64,000 nt of DNA from CAZGVW01 sp964529265 (GTDB lineage: Bacteria > Planctomycetota > Phycisphaerae > Phycisphaerales > UBA1924), in NCBI GenBank assembly GCA_964529265.1, contig CAZGVW010000141.1:3173-67172 (forward strand), given 5' to 3'. The position numbers were made by a program, and so were the translations under genes. The notes beneath the pieces are model-generated. The model had not been told where the DNA came from and ran no database searches. It worked only from the letters and a program-made list of their open reading frames with translations. Below are positions 34,317-43,311 of this stretch, one piece after another (within the stretch, counting starts at the first letter, position 1; every line of letters begins with the position of its first letter).

Positions 34317-35060
34317 TCAGCGGCTTCGTCTGCGACGGACGCCTGCCGCGGCAAACAGGCCGAGCAGTCCGGCCGCGCCCAATCCGGCGCCGCTGGGCAG
34401 GGGAACGACCGCACCGAGCTCGCCGACCACCAGATTGTCGAACGCGAAGACGTCCTCGACACCGGTGTTGTTCCGGATCTCGATCGAGGTGAAGGGCGCA
34501 TCCGCGTCGATGAGGCCCCAGAAGAGGACCGACCCCGAGGCCTGCCCCTGCTGACTCACGGGATCGATCACGTATTCCTTCATCGCCCCGTCGATCTGGT
34601 GGATGAGCAGGCGGCCTCCGAAATCGCCGATGTCGATGCCGAAGAAACCGAACGCCTGCTGCGGCTCCGTGAACTCGATGAGCATGGCGCCCTGGTTCGC
34701 GTTCATGTACCGAGAGCCCGAGAGCGGATACCGCCCCTCGCCATCCGTCTGGCCGGCGGGCACCGTGCGAACCACGCCGCCGGTGACGGTCGCCGTCGCG
34801 GCGCCGCCGAAGGTGAGCGTGGGATTGCTCGTGTTCGCCGGGATGGTCTCCAGCGTGTCCATCGCCGTCGAGTCAAGCAGACTCGAAAACAGATTGAACG
34901 CCGCCAGTGAGTTGGGCAGAACGGCGAGGCGCGTGGTGTCGCTGGTGTGCATGTCGCGATCGAAGAAGGTCATGGCGCCGGCGCGCGCATCTCCGGTCGT
35001 AGCGATCGCCGCGGCGCCAGCGCCCAAAACCGCGCTGATGCATCGCGTCTGGATAGACAT
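34317..35060 (-). CDS. Secreted protein with PEP-CTERM-like sorting tail
   Basis: A 247-residue exported protein. After a signal peptide (MSIQTRCISAVLGAGAAAIATTGDARA) comes a beta-rich domain, with MNANQGAMLIEFTEPQQAFGFFGIDIGDFGG and FTSIEIRNNTGVEDVFAFDNLVVGEL, the usual pattern of planctomycete and cyanobacterial PEP-CTERM domains. The end (VPLPSGAGLGAAGLLGLFAAAGVRRRRSR) is a Pro motif, membrane helix and Arg cluster. It is presumably processed by an exosortase, which is not in the window. The start at 35060 is followed directly by the signal peptide. A 17-spaced promoter-like pair lies 123 nt upstream. Confidence 0.75.
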   Translation of the reverse strand: MSIQTRCISAVLGAGAAAIATTGDARAGAMTFFDRDMHTSDTTRLAVLPNSLAAFNLFSSLLDSTAMDTLETIPANTSNPTLTFGGAATATVTGGVVRTVPAGQTDGEGRYPLSGSRYMNANQGAMLIEFTEPQQAFGFFGIDIGDFGGRLLIHQIDGAMKEYVIDPVSQQGQASGSVLFWGLIDADAPFTSIEIRNNTGVEDVFAFDNLVVGELGAVVPLPSGAGLGAAGLLGLFAAAGVRRRRSR

Positions 35061-35376
35061 GGTCCACTTCCTGAATGCGCTCCGGTCGAAGTCCCGGAGC
35101 AGTGCTGCTGCCTGTGCAAGGCGCTTCCGTGAACAACTCACCGGACTCTCCAAGTCCGGAAACCGCGTCGGTTCACGGACCTAAGTTACCGGACCGGATC
35201 GTTATTTTCAACAGAATCCCCACCTTTCCCATCCCGCCGCCGCCCGCTCAACCCTTCGCGCACCCGCCTCTTCGGCGGAACGCCGGGCCGCTTTTTTCTC
35301 GGACGCTGGGCCGACTGCCCGCAAGGCCTTCTGACGTGTCCCACAAAAATAACCCGCCGCGCCGGACCCCTCCCGC
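35061..35376. other. 316-nt intergenic region with a promoter-like site and a hairpin
   Basis: This lies between two minus-strand genes, so it is the leader of the PEP-CTERM gene and the trailer of rsmG. It holds the promoter-like pair at 35183-35211 and a 7-bp hairpin CCGGACT/AGTCCGG (35141-35159) that would fall in the 5' leader. No RNA family was recognised and no terminator for rsmG was seen. Confidence 0.4.
35183..35211 (-). promoter_or_regulatory. Putative sigma-70-like promoter for the PEP-CTERM gene
   Basis: On the minus strand TTGAAA (35206-35211) and TAACTT (35183-35188) stand 17 nt apart. The region is locally AT-rich in an otherwise very GC-rich stretch. A leader of about 115 nt would follow, containing the CCGGACT hairpin. 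Only consensus similarity supports it. Confidence 0.4.
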
Positions 35377-36195
35377 TCAGCCCAGGGGCGCCCGGCCGGG
35401 CTCGCCGGGCCTCCTCGGGTACTGCCGCGGCGTGGCCGCGTCCTTCCGGAGGACGACGATCTTCCCCGTCGGGGTCTCGGCGATTCCATCGCATGACAGC
35501 CGCAGCGCGCGCAGGGCCTTCTCCGCGTCCTTCAGTTCCTGCTCGGCCTGCGCCCCCTTGATCAGCAGCGCCCGCCCGCCGATGCGCAGCAGCGGCGCCG
35601 CGAGTTCAGCCACCACCGCGATCTTCCCGACCGCCCGCGCCGTTGCGACGTCAAACTGCTCGCGATACCGCCTGTGATCCTGCCCGACCGTCTCCGCCCG
35701 CTCGCAGACGACCACTGCGTTCGTCAGCCTCAGCGCCTCGATCGCCCGCTCCAGAAACTCCGCCTTCTTGCGCGTCGCTTCGATGAGCGTGAACTGCGCC
35801 TGTGGAAGCGCAATCGCCAGCGGCAGCGACGGCGCCCCGCCTCCCGCGCCGATGTCCGCGACCCTCGCCCCCGCGCCCGCCTCCGCAATGAGCGACAGCA
35901 GCGTCAGCGAATCCAGCGCATGCCTCTCCCACGCCTTCTCCGGATCGTCGATCGCGGTCAGGTTGAACGACTTGTTCGCTTCGAGCAGCAGGCCGAGGTA
36001 GAGCCCGATGCGCTCGACGTCATCCCCCTCAAACTCCACGCCGAGCGCCCGGGCGCGCTCCTCCAGCCACGCCGGCGGCGGCAGCGGCCTCGCCGCGGAG
36101 AGATCGATCTGCGCCGCCCCCCGCCCTGGCCCCGCGGCTCTCTCTTCATCGCCGTTCGCAGCGCCTCCACGGGGCCGCGGCTTCGCGTCACTCAT
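35377..36195 (-). CDS. rsmG: 16S rRNA (guanine527-N7)-methyltransferase
   Basis: A 272-residue SAM-dependent enzyme. N-terminal about 35 residues are extra and Gly/Ala/Arg-rich. The core starts at LEERARALGVEFEGDDVERIGLYLGLLLEANKSFNLTAIDDPE, then WERHALDSLTLLSLI, the SAM-binding ARVADIGAGGGAPSLPLAIALP, FTLIEATRKKAEFLERAIEAL, and FDVATARAVGKIAVVAELAAPLL. These match RsmG/GidB. The start at 36195 has GAGG at a 6-nt spacing and overlaps the rodA stop by 8 nt; ATGs at 36201 and 36213 are possible. It is the third gene of a PBP2-rodA-rsmG unit. Confidence 0.92.
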   Translation of the reverse strand: MSDAKPRPRGGAANGDEERAAGPGRGAAQIDLSAARPLPPPAWLEERARALGVEFEGDDVERIGLYLGLLLEANKSFNLTAIDDPEKAWERHALDSLTLLSLIAEAGAGARVADIGAGGGAPSLPLAIALPQAQFTLIEATRKKAEFLERAIEALRLTNAVVVCERAETVGQDHRRYREQFDVATARAVGKIAVVAELAAPLLRIGGRALLIKGAQAEQELKDAEKALRALRLSCDGIAETPTGKIVVLRKDAATPRQYPRRPGEPGRAPLG

Positions 36196-37453
36196 CCCCA
36201 TCCTCAGCGTCAAACTCGAATGATCGCCTCGACATCCGCGCCGGCCTCCGCATCGCCACGTTGTAGATCAGGCCCACCATGATGAAGCCCACCACGAGGC
36301 TCGACCCTCCGTAGCTCACGAATGGCAGCGTCGTCCCCGTAATGGGCAGGATCCCGATCGTCTCCCCGATGTTGATCGTCATCTGCGTGGCTGTCATCGC
36401 GACCAGCCCCACGATGAGCAGCCTCCCGAACGGGTCCTTGCACACCGCCGCGGACCACACCGCGCCCGCAATCCACAGGAAATACAGCGCCATCACCCCG
36501 AAGCCGCCCAGCAGGCCGAAGCGCGTCGCCACCACCGCGAAGATCATGTCGTTGTGGTCTTCCGGCAACTGGTTGAAGTGCACCACGGCCCGGCTCTTCG
36601 CGTCGCCCAGCCCGTCCACGCCTCCAGCCCCCACCAGCGTCATCGCGCGATACCCCTGGTAGTTGATGCCATCCGCGTGCCGCTTGTCGTTCATCACCTG
36701 GTAGTACATCGCCTTGATGCGATCCTGCTGGTGCGGCTTGAGCAGCGGATACATCGCCGGCGCGATCGACGCCGCCACAACCACCACCAGCGCCAGGTGC
36801 TTCAACTTCGCCCCCGCGGCAATGAGCATCGCGAACAGCGCCGGCAGGAACAGCAGCGCCGCCCCGAGGTCCGGCTCCACCACGATCAGCCCCATCGGCA
36901 CGAACGTGATCACCGCCGGCGGAATGAGCCCCACCAGGCTCCGATGGTTCTCCCGATAGCGCAGGCGCCAGGCCACCGCGATCACGTACACGATCTTCGC
37001 GATTTCGCTCGGCTGAAAATCGGTGAACCCCAGGCTGATCCACCGCCGCGCCCCGTTCCGGGGCCGCACGATCAAATCCGGCACGGCCGGAATCAGCACG
37101 ATCGCGAGCATCCCCAGCGCCAGCAGGCAGAGCGCGGGCGCAAAGCGGCCCAGCAACTTGTAGTGGGGGAGGGTCACCACCGCCGCGGCCAGCGCGCCAA
37201 GCCCCACAAACGCCAGTTGCTTCGACGCCAGCGGCCCCAGCCCATCGCCCCCCAGACTCTCCGTCAGGTCGATGCAGTACACCCCGAGCAGGCTCAGGCA
37301 CAGCGTCGCGAACACCGTCAGCCAGGCGGGATTGATCGCATTGATCGGAAGCCCGCGAGATCCCGGCCGCATCCGGCGCAGTCGCTCGAACTGCGCATCG
37401 GTGCGCGACGACGCCGCGTGCGCCAGCGCCCTCCGTGCCGCCGATGTCGTCAT
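36188..37453 (-). CDS. rodA: FtsW/RodA/SpoVE-family lipid II polymerase, RodA type
   Basis: A 421-residue membrane glycosyltransferase that polymerises lipid II with its class B PBP partner to elongate the wall. About ten membrane segments are seen. Motifs: RRWISLGFTDFQPSEIAKI (GxxxFQPSE), VEPDLGAALLFLPALFAML (PDLGxxxxxxP), QLPEDHNDMIFAVVATRFGLLGG (the catalytic-loop PE-x-H-x-D-F), and LPFVSYGGSSLVVGFIMVGLI (SYGGSS). The stop of the PBP2 gene overlaps the start (ATGA), confirming the classic PBP2-RodA pairing. A hydrophilic N-terminal leader of about 40 residues is longer than in E. coli. Peptidoglycan synthesis in planctomycetes is established knowledge. Confidence 0.9.
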   Translation of the reverse strand: MTTSAARRALAHAASSRTDAQFERLRRMRPGSRGLPINAINPAWLTVFATLCLSLLGVYCIDLTESLGGDGLGPLASKQLAFVGLGALAAAVVTLPHYKLLGRFAPALCLLALGMLAIVLIPAVPDLIVRPRNGARRWISLGFTDFQPSEIAKIVYVIAVAWRLRYRENHRSLVGLIPPAVITFVPMGLIVVEPDLGAALLFLPALFAMLIAAGAKLKHLALVVVVAASIAPAMYPLLKPHQQDRIKAMYYQVMNDKRHADGINYQGYRAMTLVGAGGVDGLGDAKSRAVVHFNQLPEDHNDMIFAVVATRFGLLGGFGVMALYFLWIAGAVWSAAVCKDPFGRLLIVGLVAMTATQMTINIGETIGILPITGTTLPFVSYGGSSLVVGFIMVGLIYNVAMRRPARMSRRSFEFDAEDGDE

Positions 37454-39711
37454 GACGCCGGCTCCGCGCCGGGCAGATACCCCTCCGCCACCAGCGCATG
37501 CACGATCTGGTTCGCCACCGGGCCCGCCACCTTCCCGCCGCTGCCCGCAAAGTCGATCACGACCGCGATCGCGTGCGTGTACGCCCCGTTCCGCGGCCCG
37601 ACCAGCGCCACCGTCCACGCATGTTCCGGCAGCGCCTCGGCTCTGTCGCGCACCACTCCGGGCACGCCCGCGTGTTTGCCCGCCGGATCGATCATCAGCG
37701 GCGCCGCCTGCGCTGTGCCCGTCTTCGCGGCGTATCGAAGTCCGGGCGCGTTGAAGATCGCCTCCCGCTTCAGATCGATCGTCAAGTGGTTCGCCGTGCC
37801 GTAGTCGCGCTCCACGCCGTCGCGCAGCCCCTCGAGCGCCTGCTCGATCGCCCGCTGGTCAAGCCCGAGGTCCTCCGGACTCCGCTCCAGCGAAGCCGCC
37901 ACGCGCGGCTCAATCTGCACGCCCCTTCTCGCCAGCGTCGCATACGCATCCGCAGCGTGCAGCGGCGTCCATGACACCGGCCCCTGTCCCATGCCCATGA
38001 ACACCGCGTCGATCGGCTCGATCGCCGCTCCGGTGAGCGCTCCCAGGAACCCCGGCTCGCCGCCGGGCGCTCCGATGTCGAACACACGGCCCACGCCGTA
38101 TCGCCGGTACACCTCCTCGATGCGCTTCGGCCCCAGCAGCTTCCCCATCGTGTAGAAATAGATGTTGCACGACCGCGCCAGCGCTTCGGGCGCCAGCAGC
38201 GCGCCCCCCGCCTGCTGCGAGTGCGTCATCCACCCGAAGCGGTCGCGGTAGATCCAGCACCGGAGAATGTCCTGCCGCTCCGGCAGAAAGTGTCCGTTGC
38301 ACACGACGCCGTCGCCCAGCCGATGCACCCCGCGCGTCACCGCCTCCACAAGCACGATCGGCTTCACGATCGAGCCCGGCTGGTACGGCCGCGCGATCGC
38401 CCGATTCACCCACGCCTGCGTCAGCGGATCCTCGAAGATCGCCTCCGGCGCCTCATTCAGCTGCGCCCGCGTGAACGACGGGCTCGACGCCGCCGCCAGA
38501 ATGTCCCCGGTCTCCACGTCCAGCACAACCGCCGCGCCCGTCAGCGCCGCCCCCATGAGCGACGCCGGCGAATCGTGCCAGACGGAGACCTTCGTGAGGC
38601 CGAAGCGTGGGTCCAGAATCGCCTGCACGCGCGCCTGCAGCGCAACATCCAGCGTCAGCGCTACGTCATCCCCGGGCCGCGCCGGCGTCTCCTCGCGCTC
38701 CCCCGTGTCCAGGTGATCGACGATGCGCCCGCGCAGCCCTCGCAGGCGCCGCTCCCACGCCGCCTCCACGCCCGTGGCGCCCACCGAGTCCCCGACCTGG
38801 TAATGCCCTGGATCGATCTCATCCGTCGCCGGATCAACCCGCGGCCGCGCCTCCAGATCCTCGCGCGTCACGCGGTCGCGCATCCACCCGATCAGGTGCG
38901 TCGCCACGCCGTCCACGCGGATCGAGACCGATCCATCCTGCCTGATCGGCCCCGGCAGCGAGCCCAGCCCGAGCGAAACATCCATCGATTCGTGCGGATA
39001 ATGCCTGTCGCTCGCATCCACCACGCGCACGCCCGGCGCCGCGTCGCCCATCGCTCGCAGCGCGAACGCCGCGCGGTCATCGACGCCGCGCAGCAGCGTG
39101 TGCGGCTGACGCTCCTCCGCGATCGGCCGCGCCACGTCCGCCAGCTCCAGCGTCGTCTCGCGGTCCTTGATCAGTTCGCTCTCGCGCTGCAGCCGACGCT
39201 GCCAGATGGAGGCCCGCATCCGCTGCACCGTCTCCACCACCTCGTGCTTCCGCCGCTCGATCTCCTCTCGCTCGATGCCCGACGCCTCCGACACCGCGCT
39301 CCACATCTGCTCGAGCGCCGCCTCGTATCCCGGCGTCAGCGGCTCGATCAGCGCCTCCCGCTCCTCCCGCGAAAGCTCCTTCCACTCATGCCGATGCTCC
39401 CGCCGCGCCCTTTGCGCCGCCTGCTCGTACGCCCACAGCCCCGTGATCACGTTGTAGTCGAACTCGACGTCGAACGACGGTCGGTCCACCGCCAGCACCC
39501 GGCCCTTGCGATCGAGAATCCGCCCGCGCACCGTCGGCGTCCACCGCTCCGTCACCAGACGGCTCTCGGCCTCGGCCCGGTGCTCCGCCCCCTGCGCCAC
39601 CGTCAGCCGCGCCATCTGCGCGCCGAGCCCCAGCATCCCCACCATCACCAGCGCAAGCAGCAGCAGCAGCCGCCGGTGATACATGCTCGGAATGATGGAA
39701 TGCTTCCCCAT
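37450..39711 (-). CDS. mrdA: Penicillin-binding protein 2 (class B transpeptidase)
   Basis: A 753-residue inner-membrane transpeptidase that crosslinks peptidoglycan during elongation. One N-terminal membrane helix (RRLLLLLALVMVGMLGLGAQM) is followed by the pedestal (RGRILDRKGRVLAVDRPSFD). The catalytic triad motifs are S-x-x-K in YQPGSIVKPIV, S-x-N in LARSCNIYF and K-T-G in YAAKTGTAQ. The length exceeds E. coli PBP2 (633) mostly because of an Arg/Glu-rich helical insertion after FDYNVITGLWAYEQA. Upstream of 39711 a 198-nt spacer separates it from the divergent antiporter gene. An earlier in-frame start is far from any homology and was rejected. Confidence 0.9.
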   Translation of the reverse strand: MGKHSIIPSMYHRRLLLLLALVMVGMLGLGAQMARLTVAQGAEHRAEAESRLVTERWTPTVRGRILDRKGRVLAVDRPSFDVEFDYNVITGLWAYEQAAQRARREHRHEWKELSREEREALIEPLTPGYEAALEQMWSAVSEASGIEREEIERRKHEVVETVQRMRASIWQRRLQRESELIKDRETTLELADVARPIAEERQPHTLLRGVDDRAAFALRAMGDAAPGVRVVDASDRHYPHESMDVSLGLGSLPGPIRQDGSVSIRVDGVATHLIGWMRDRVTREDLEARPRVDPATDEIDPGHYQVGDSVGATGVEAAWERRLRGLRGRIVDHLDTGEREETPARPGDDVALTLDVALQARVQAILDPRFGLTKVSVWHDSPASLMGAALTGAAVVLDVETGDILAAASSPSFTRAQLNEAPEAIFEDPLTQAWVNRAIARPYQPGSIVKPIVLVEAVTRGVHRLGDGVVCNGHFLPERQDILRCWIYRDRFGWMTHSQQAGGALLAPEALARSCNIYFYTMGKLLGPKRIEEVYRRYGVGRVFDIGAPGGEPGFLGALTGAAIEPIDAVFMGMGQGPVSWTPLHAADAYATLARRGVQIEPRVAASLERSPEDLGLDQRAIEQALEGLRDGVERDYGTANHLTIDLKREAIFNAPGLRYAAKTGTAQAAPLMIDPAGKHAGVPGVVRDRAEALPEHAWTVALVGPRNGAYTHAIAVVIDFAGSGGKVAGPVANQIVHALVAEGYLPGAEPAS

Positions 39712-39909
39712 GCGGGGCCTCGACTCCGTTCGAGAGGGACCAATCGCCGCCTCACTGTATCGAGCGCCGGCCCCAGCCCCCTGCATGATCCCCAGACGCC
39801 AACCAGCCGCTCGCCCTACGCTCACTCCCCCGCGGAGGGGGTCCCGCCGGCGATCAACCGCCCCCGGCCAGCCGATATCAGGGACGCCCGCCACGCCTCA
39901 CGGCCCACC

Positions 39910-41400
39910 ATGACCGAACCCACCTCCACCGCCATCTTCCTCACGGCCTTCGGCCTCCTCCTCACCGTGAGCGTCGTCTTCAGCCGCACTCTGGAGCGCC
40001 TCGGCGTGCCGGTCGTGCTCCTCTTCCTCGTCCTCGGCATGCTTGCCGGCTCAGAAGGCATCGGCGGCCTCGCCTTCGATGACTATTCCTTCGCGTTCCG
40101 CGTCGGCGTCATCGCCCTCATCCTCATCCTCTTTGACGGCGGCCTCAACACCTCGATCTCCTCCATCCGCACTTCCGCCAAGCCCGCCTCCGTCCTGGCC
40201 ACCTTCGGCGTCCTTGGCGCCGCGGGACTCCTCGCCCTCTTCTGCCGCTTCATCGGCCTCTCCTGGAGCGAAGCCCTCCTCGTCGGCGCCGTCGCTTCAT
40301 CCACCGACGCCGCCGCCGTCTTCGCCGTGCTCCGCGGCGGCGGCATCCGCCTTCGCCCGCGCATCGGCCGCACGCTTGAACTCGAGTCCGGCGTCAACGA
40401 TCCACTCGCCTTCATCCTCACCGCCGCGATCGTCGGCCACGCCACCGGGTCATCCCCGGTGTCGTGGTTCCTCCTGCTCGCGGTTCCCCTCCAGATCATC
40501 CTCGGCCTCGGCGTCGGCATCGGCTTCGGATATGGCGCCCGCGCCCTCCTCATCCGGCTCAGGCCCACGGCGGGCGGACTCTTCGCCGTCGTCACGCTCG
40601 CCGTCGCCTTCCTGTCCTTCGGATTCGCCACGCTCATCGGCGGAAGCGGCTTCCTCGCCGTCTATGTCGCCGCGGTGCTCCTCGGCAACGGCCCGCTTCC
40701 ATATCAGGGCGGCCTGCGCCGCATTCACGACGCCATCGCCTGGCTCTCCCAGATCACGATGTTCGTGATGCTCGGCTTGCTCGTCTTCCCCTCCCGCCTG
40801 CTCGACGTTGCGGGCATCGGGCTCCTCCTCGGACTGTTCCTCGCCTTCATCGCGCGTCCCGTCTCGGTCGCGCTCTGCCTCCTTCCCTTCCGATTCAAAC
40901 CCGCTGAAGTCCTCTACCTCGGCTGGGTCGGTCTCCGCGGCGCAGTGCCCATCATCCTCGCCACGTTCCCCATCATCGCGGGCGCCCCGGGCGCCGAGCG
41001 CGTTTTCGACATCATCTTCTTCGTCGTCGTCGTCAACGCCATCGTCCCCGGCGCTTCCATCCGCTGGCTGGCGCGACGGCTCAATCTCGAGGAGCCGGAT
41101 AAACCCGCCCCCGCTGCCGTGCTCGAAATCAACTCGACGCGCATGCTCAAGGGCGACATCCTCTCCTTCCACGTCGATAAGTCCCTCGCCGTCTGCGACG
41201 CCGCGCTCTCCCAGATCAACTTCCCCAAGGACGCCGCCGCGATCCTCATCGTCCGCGGCGAGGAACTCCTCGCCCCGCGCGGCCCCACGATCCTGCGCGA
41301 GGGCGACCACGTCTTCGTCTTCTGCCGACCCGAAGACCGCCCGTACATTCAACTTCTGTTCGGACGGCCGGAAGGCGAGAGCCAGGCCTACCTCCCCTGA
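39910..41400 (+). CDS. CPA1-type cation/proton antiporter with TrkA-C domain (NhaP2-like)
   Basis: A 496-residue membrane antiporter. Twelve or so membrane segments are visible, including VVLLFLVLGMLAGSEGIGGL, ILILFDGGLNTSISSI, VGAVASSTDAAAVFAVLRGGG and LESGVNDPLAFILTAAIVG, the ND-containing cation site of the CPA1/CPA2 families. After about residue 405, LEINSTRMLKGDILSFHVDK and AAAILIVRGEELLAPRG ... EGDHVFVFCRPED form a TrkA-C (RCK_C) domain that binds a ligand and tunes activity. This layout equals NhaP2/CvrA, a K+ or Na+/H+ antiporter for cell volume and pH. It is divergent from PBP2. Confidence 0.88.
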   Translation: MTEPTSTAIFLTAFGLLLTVSVVFSRTLERLGVPVVLLFLVLGMLAGSEGIGGLAFDDYSFAFRVGVIALILILFDGGLNTSISSIRTSAKPASVLATFGVLGAAGLLALFCRFIGLSWSEALLVGAVASSTDAAAVFAVLRGGGIRLRPRIGRTLELESGVNDPLAFILTAAIVGHATGSSPVSWFLLLAVPLQIILGLGVGIGFGYGARALLIRLRPTAGGLFAVVTLAVAFLSFGFATLIGGSGFLAVYVAAVLLGNGPLPYQGGLRRIHDAIAWLSQITMFVMLGLLVFPSRLLDVAGIGLLLGLFLAFIARPVSVALCLLPFRFKPAEVLYLGWVGLRGAVPIILATFPIIAGAPGAERVFDIIFFVVVVNAIVPGASIRWLARRLNLEEPDKPAPAAVLEINSTRMLKGDILSFHVDKSLAVCDAALSQINFPKDAAAILIVRGEELLAPRGPTILREGDHVFVFCRPEDRPYIQLLFGRPEGESQAYLP

Positions 41401-41529
41401 CGCCGACGGGAATCGTGCAAGCACCGCTCTCCTCGCCGACATGAGCGCCGGGGTTCCCGGCAGAGTCGCGCCGCCTTCTCGCGGCAACTGCGTCGCTGCA
41501 CCCAGCACTCGCCCAAGGAGAGACATCCC

Positions 41530-43056
41530 ATGCGCTTCAACGCCCTGCACCCGCGCACGCGCGATTGCGTCGTGCCCACTGCACTCGCCGCCGCACTGGC
41601 CTCGCCCGCCGCGGCCATCACCCCCGGCGATATCGCCATCGAACTCGAACTCGTCGCCTCCGGCCTCACGTCGCCCGTCTGGGCCACCCATGCCGGCGAC
41701 GGCTCCGGCCGCCTCTTCATCGTCGATCAGGCGGGCCTCATCCGCATCGTCGATGCGGGCGGAACCCTCCTCCCGACTCCATTTCTCGATCTCACCGCCG
41801 AAATCGTCGCCGTGAACCCGCAATTTGATGAGCGCGGCCTCCTCGGCATCGCCTTCCACCCCAACTACGAGAACAACGGCCGCTTCTTCGTCCGCTACAG
41901 CCGCCCCCGCACCGGCGTGAAGGGCGAGCCCTGCTTCGGCACCGGCCGCGGCTGCCACGAGGAAATCCTCGCCGAGTACAGCGTCTCCATGGGCGACCCC
42001 GACGTCGCCGATCCCGCTGGAACGATCCTCTTCCGCGTCGATGAGCCGCAGTTCAACCACAACGGCGGCGGCATCGAGTTCGGCCCCGATGGTTTCCTCT
42101 ACTTCACGCTCGGCGATGGCGGCGGCGCGCACGACGGCCTGGCCGATACGCCCCCCTCGCACGGCCCCATAGGCAACGGCCAGAACATCGAGACGCCTCT
42201 CGGCGCCATCCTGCGCATCGATGTCGATTCCGCGCCCACGCCCCCGCTCCTCTACGCCATCCCCGCCGGCAACCCCTTCGCCGACGCCACGGGCGCCGAT
42301 GAGATCTACGCCTACGGCATGCGCAATCCATACCGCTTCTCGTTCGACAACGGCCCCGGCGGAACCAACCGTCTTTTCCTCGGCGACGTCGGCCAGGCGA
42401 TCTTCGAGGAAGTCAACATCGTCGAGCTCGGCGGCAACTACGGCTGGGTCACGCGCGAAGGCGCGCACTGCTTCGACCCCATGAACCCCGGCGTTCCGCC
42501 CGCCATGTGCGCCATGACCGGTCCCCTCGGCGAGCCTCTTATCGACCCCATCGCCGAATATGACCACGATGACGGCCTCGCCATCGTCGGCGGCTTCGTC
42601 TACCGCGGCTCGCGCTTCCCCGCGCTCCAGGGCATCTACGTCTTCGGCGATTTCAGCACGACCTTCGTCCCCGGTGACGGCCGCCTCTTCTACCTCGACG
42701 CCGACGCCGTCGCGCTCGGCGGAGGCGGGCTCGCCGAAGTCTTCGAGTTCAGAATCGGCCAGCAGAACAACCCGCTCGATCTCTACCTCTTCGGCTTCGG
42801 CGAAGATGAGGATGGCGAACTCTACATCACCGTTTCGAGCAACCTCGGCCCCAGCGGAACGAGCGGGCAGGTCTTCCGCATCGCGCCCCCGTGCTTCCCC
42901 GATTTCAACGGCGATGGCGTCGTGAACTCCACCGATCTCGCGACGCTGCTCGGCTCATGGGGCGGGATGTCCGGCCCCACCGATCTCAACGGCGATGGCG
43001 TCGTGAACTCCAGCGATCTTGCCCTCTTGCTCGGCGCCTGGGGCAATTGCCCGTGA
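41530..43056 (+). CDS. Secreted PQQ-dependent sugar dehydrogenase-like protein with dockerin-like C-terminus
   Basis: A 508-residue exported protein. After a signal peptide (ALAAALASPAAA) comes the soluble glucose/sorbosone-dehydrogenase beta-propeller: LTSPVWATHAGDGSGRLFIVDQAG, DERGLLGIAFHPNYENNGRFFVRYS, FNHNGGGIEFGPDGFLYFTLGDGG, NGQNIETPLGAILRIDV, IYAYGMRNPYRFSFD and VGQAIFEEVNIVELGGNYGW. The last 55 residues hold two repeats of the PDFNGDGVVNSTDLATLLGSWG type: calcium-binding, dockerin/EF-hand-like, typical of planctomycete secreted proteins. It likely oxidises sugars or is anchored by these repeats. AAGGAGAG precedes the ATG. A strong hairpin terminator lies downstream. Confidence 0.82.
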   Translation: MRFNALHPRTRDCVVPTALAAALASPAAAITPGDIAIELELVASGLTSPVWATHAGDGSGRLFIVDQAGLIRIVDAGGTLLPTPFLDLTAEIVAVNPQFDERGLLGIAFHPNYENNGRFFVRYSRPRTGVKGEPCFGTGRGCHEEILAEYSVSMGDPDVADPAGTILFRVDEPQFNHNGGGIEFGPDGFLYFTLGDGGGAHDGLADTPPSHGPIGNGQNIETPLGAILRIDVDSAPTPPLLYAIPAGNPFADATGADEIYAYGMRNPYRFSFDNGPGGTNRLFLGDVGQAIFEEVNIVELGGNYGWVTREGAHCFDPMNPGVPPAMCAMTGPLGEPLIDPIAEYDHDDGLAIVGGFVYRGSRFPALQGIYVFGDFSTTFVPGDGRLFYLDADAVALGGGGLAEVFEFRIGQQNNPLDLYLFGFGEDEDGELYITVSSNLGPSGTSGQVFRIAPPCFPDFNGDGVVNSTDLATLLGSWGGMSGPTDLNGDGVVNSSDLALLLGAWGNCP

Positions 43057-43112
43057 TGCAATCCGCGGCAGCGCCTCAGCGCTGACTCCCTCGCTCCACT
43101 TGGTGCGCACAG

Positions 43113-43150
43113 CGGGCCGGGCGCCGAACGCCCGGCCCGTTCGTGTCTTT
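43113..43150 (+). terminator. Terminator-like hairpin after the sugar dehydrogenase gene
   Basis: An 11-bp perfect stem, CGGGCCGGGCG (43113-43123) with CGCCCGGCCCG (43129-43139), followed by TTCGTGTCTTT. It sits 57 nt after the stop at 43056. Confidence 0.65.
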
Positions 43151-43166
43151 GCTTCTGATCGTGCCA

Positions 43167-43209
43167 GCGCCACCAAGTGGCGCCCGTACCCGAAACGGCC
43201 GTGGCCGTT
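43167..43209. repeat. Pair of intergenic hairpins (REP-like)
   Basis: Two perfect 7-bp palindromes in tandem: GCGCCAC-CAA-GTGGCGC (43167-43183) and AACGGCC-GT-GGCCGTT (43194-43209). They lie in the 255-nt gap between the convergent sugar-dehydrogenase gene and the membrane-protein gene at 43312. They may act as a bidirectional terminator or be repeat elements. Confidence 0.4.
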
Positions 43210-43311
43210 ACACAGTCAGGCAATGAACGCGGGCCAGCCCCGAGCACGTTGGCGCAGGGCGAATCCTGTGGTCCGGGGTCGCGAACAACAACTTGCGTGC
43301 AGTCAGCAAGG

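Noticed and set aside
38221..39909. A plus-strand frame of over 560 codons in front of the antiporter
   Set aside because: It is antisense to PBP2, made of His/Arg/Pro-rich sequence. The antiporter homology begins at ATG 39910.
40450..42567. A 705-codon minus-strand frame across the antiporter and sugar dehydrogenase genes
   Set aside because: It is Gly/Asp/Glu/Ala-rich mirror sequence of two well-supported plus-strand genes.
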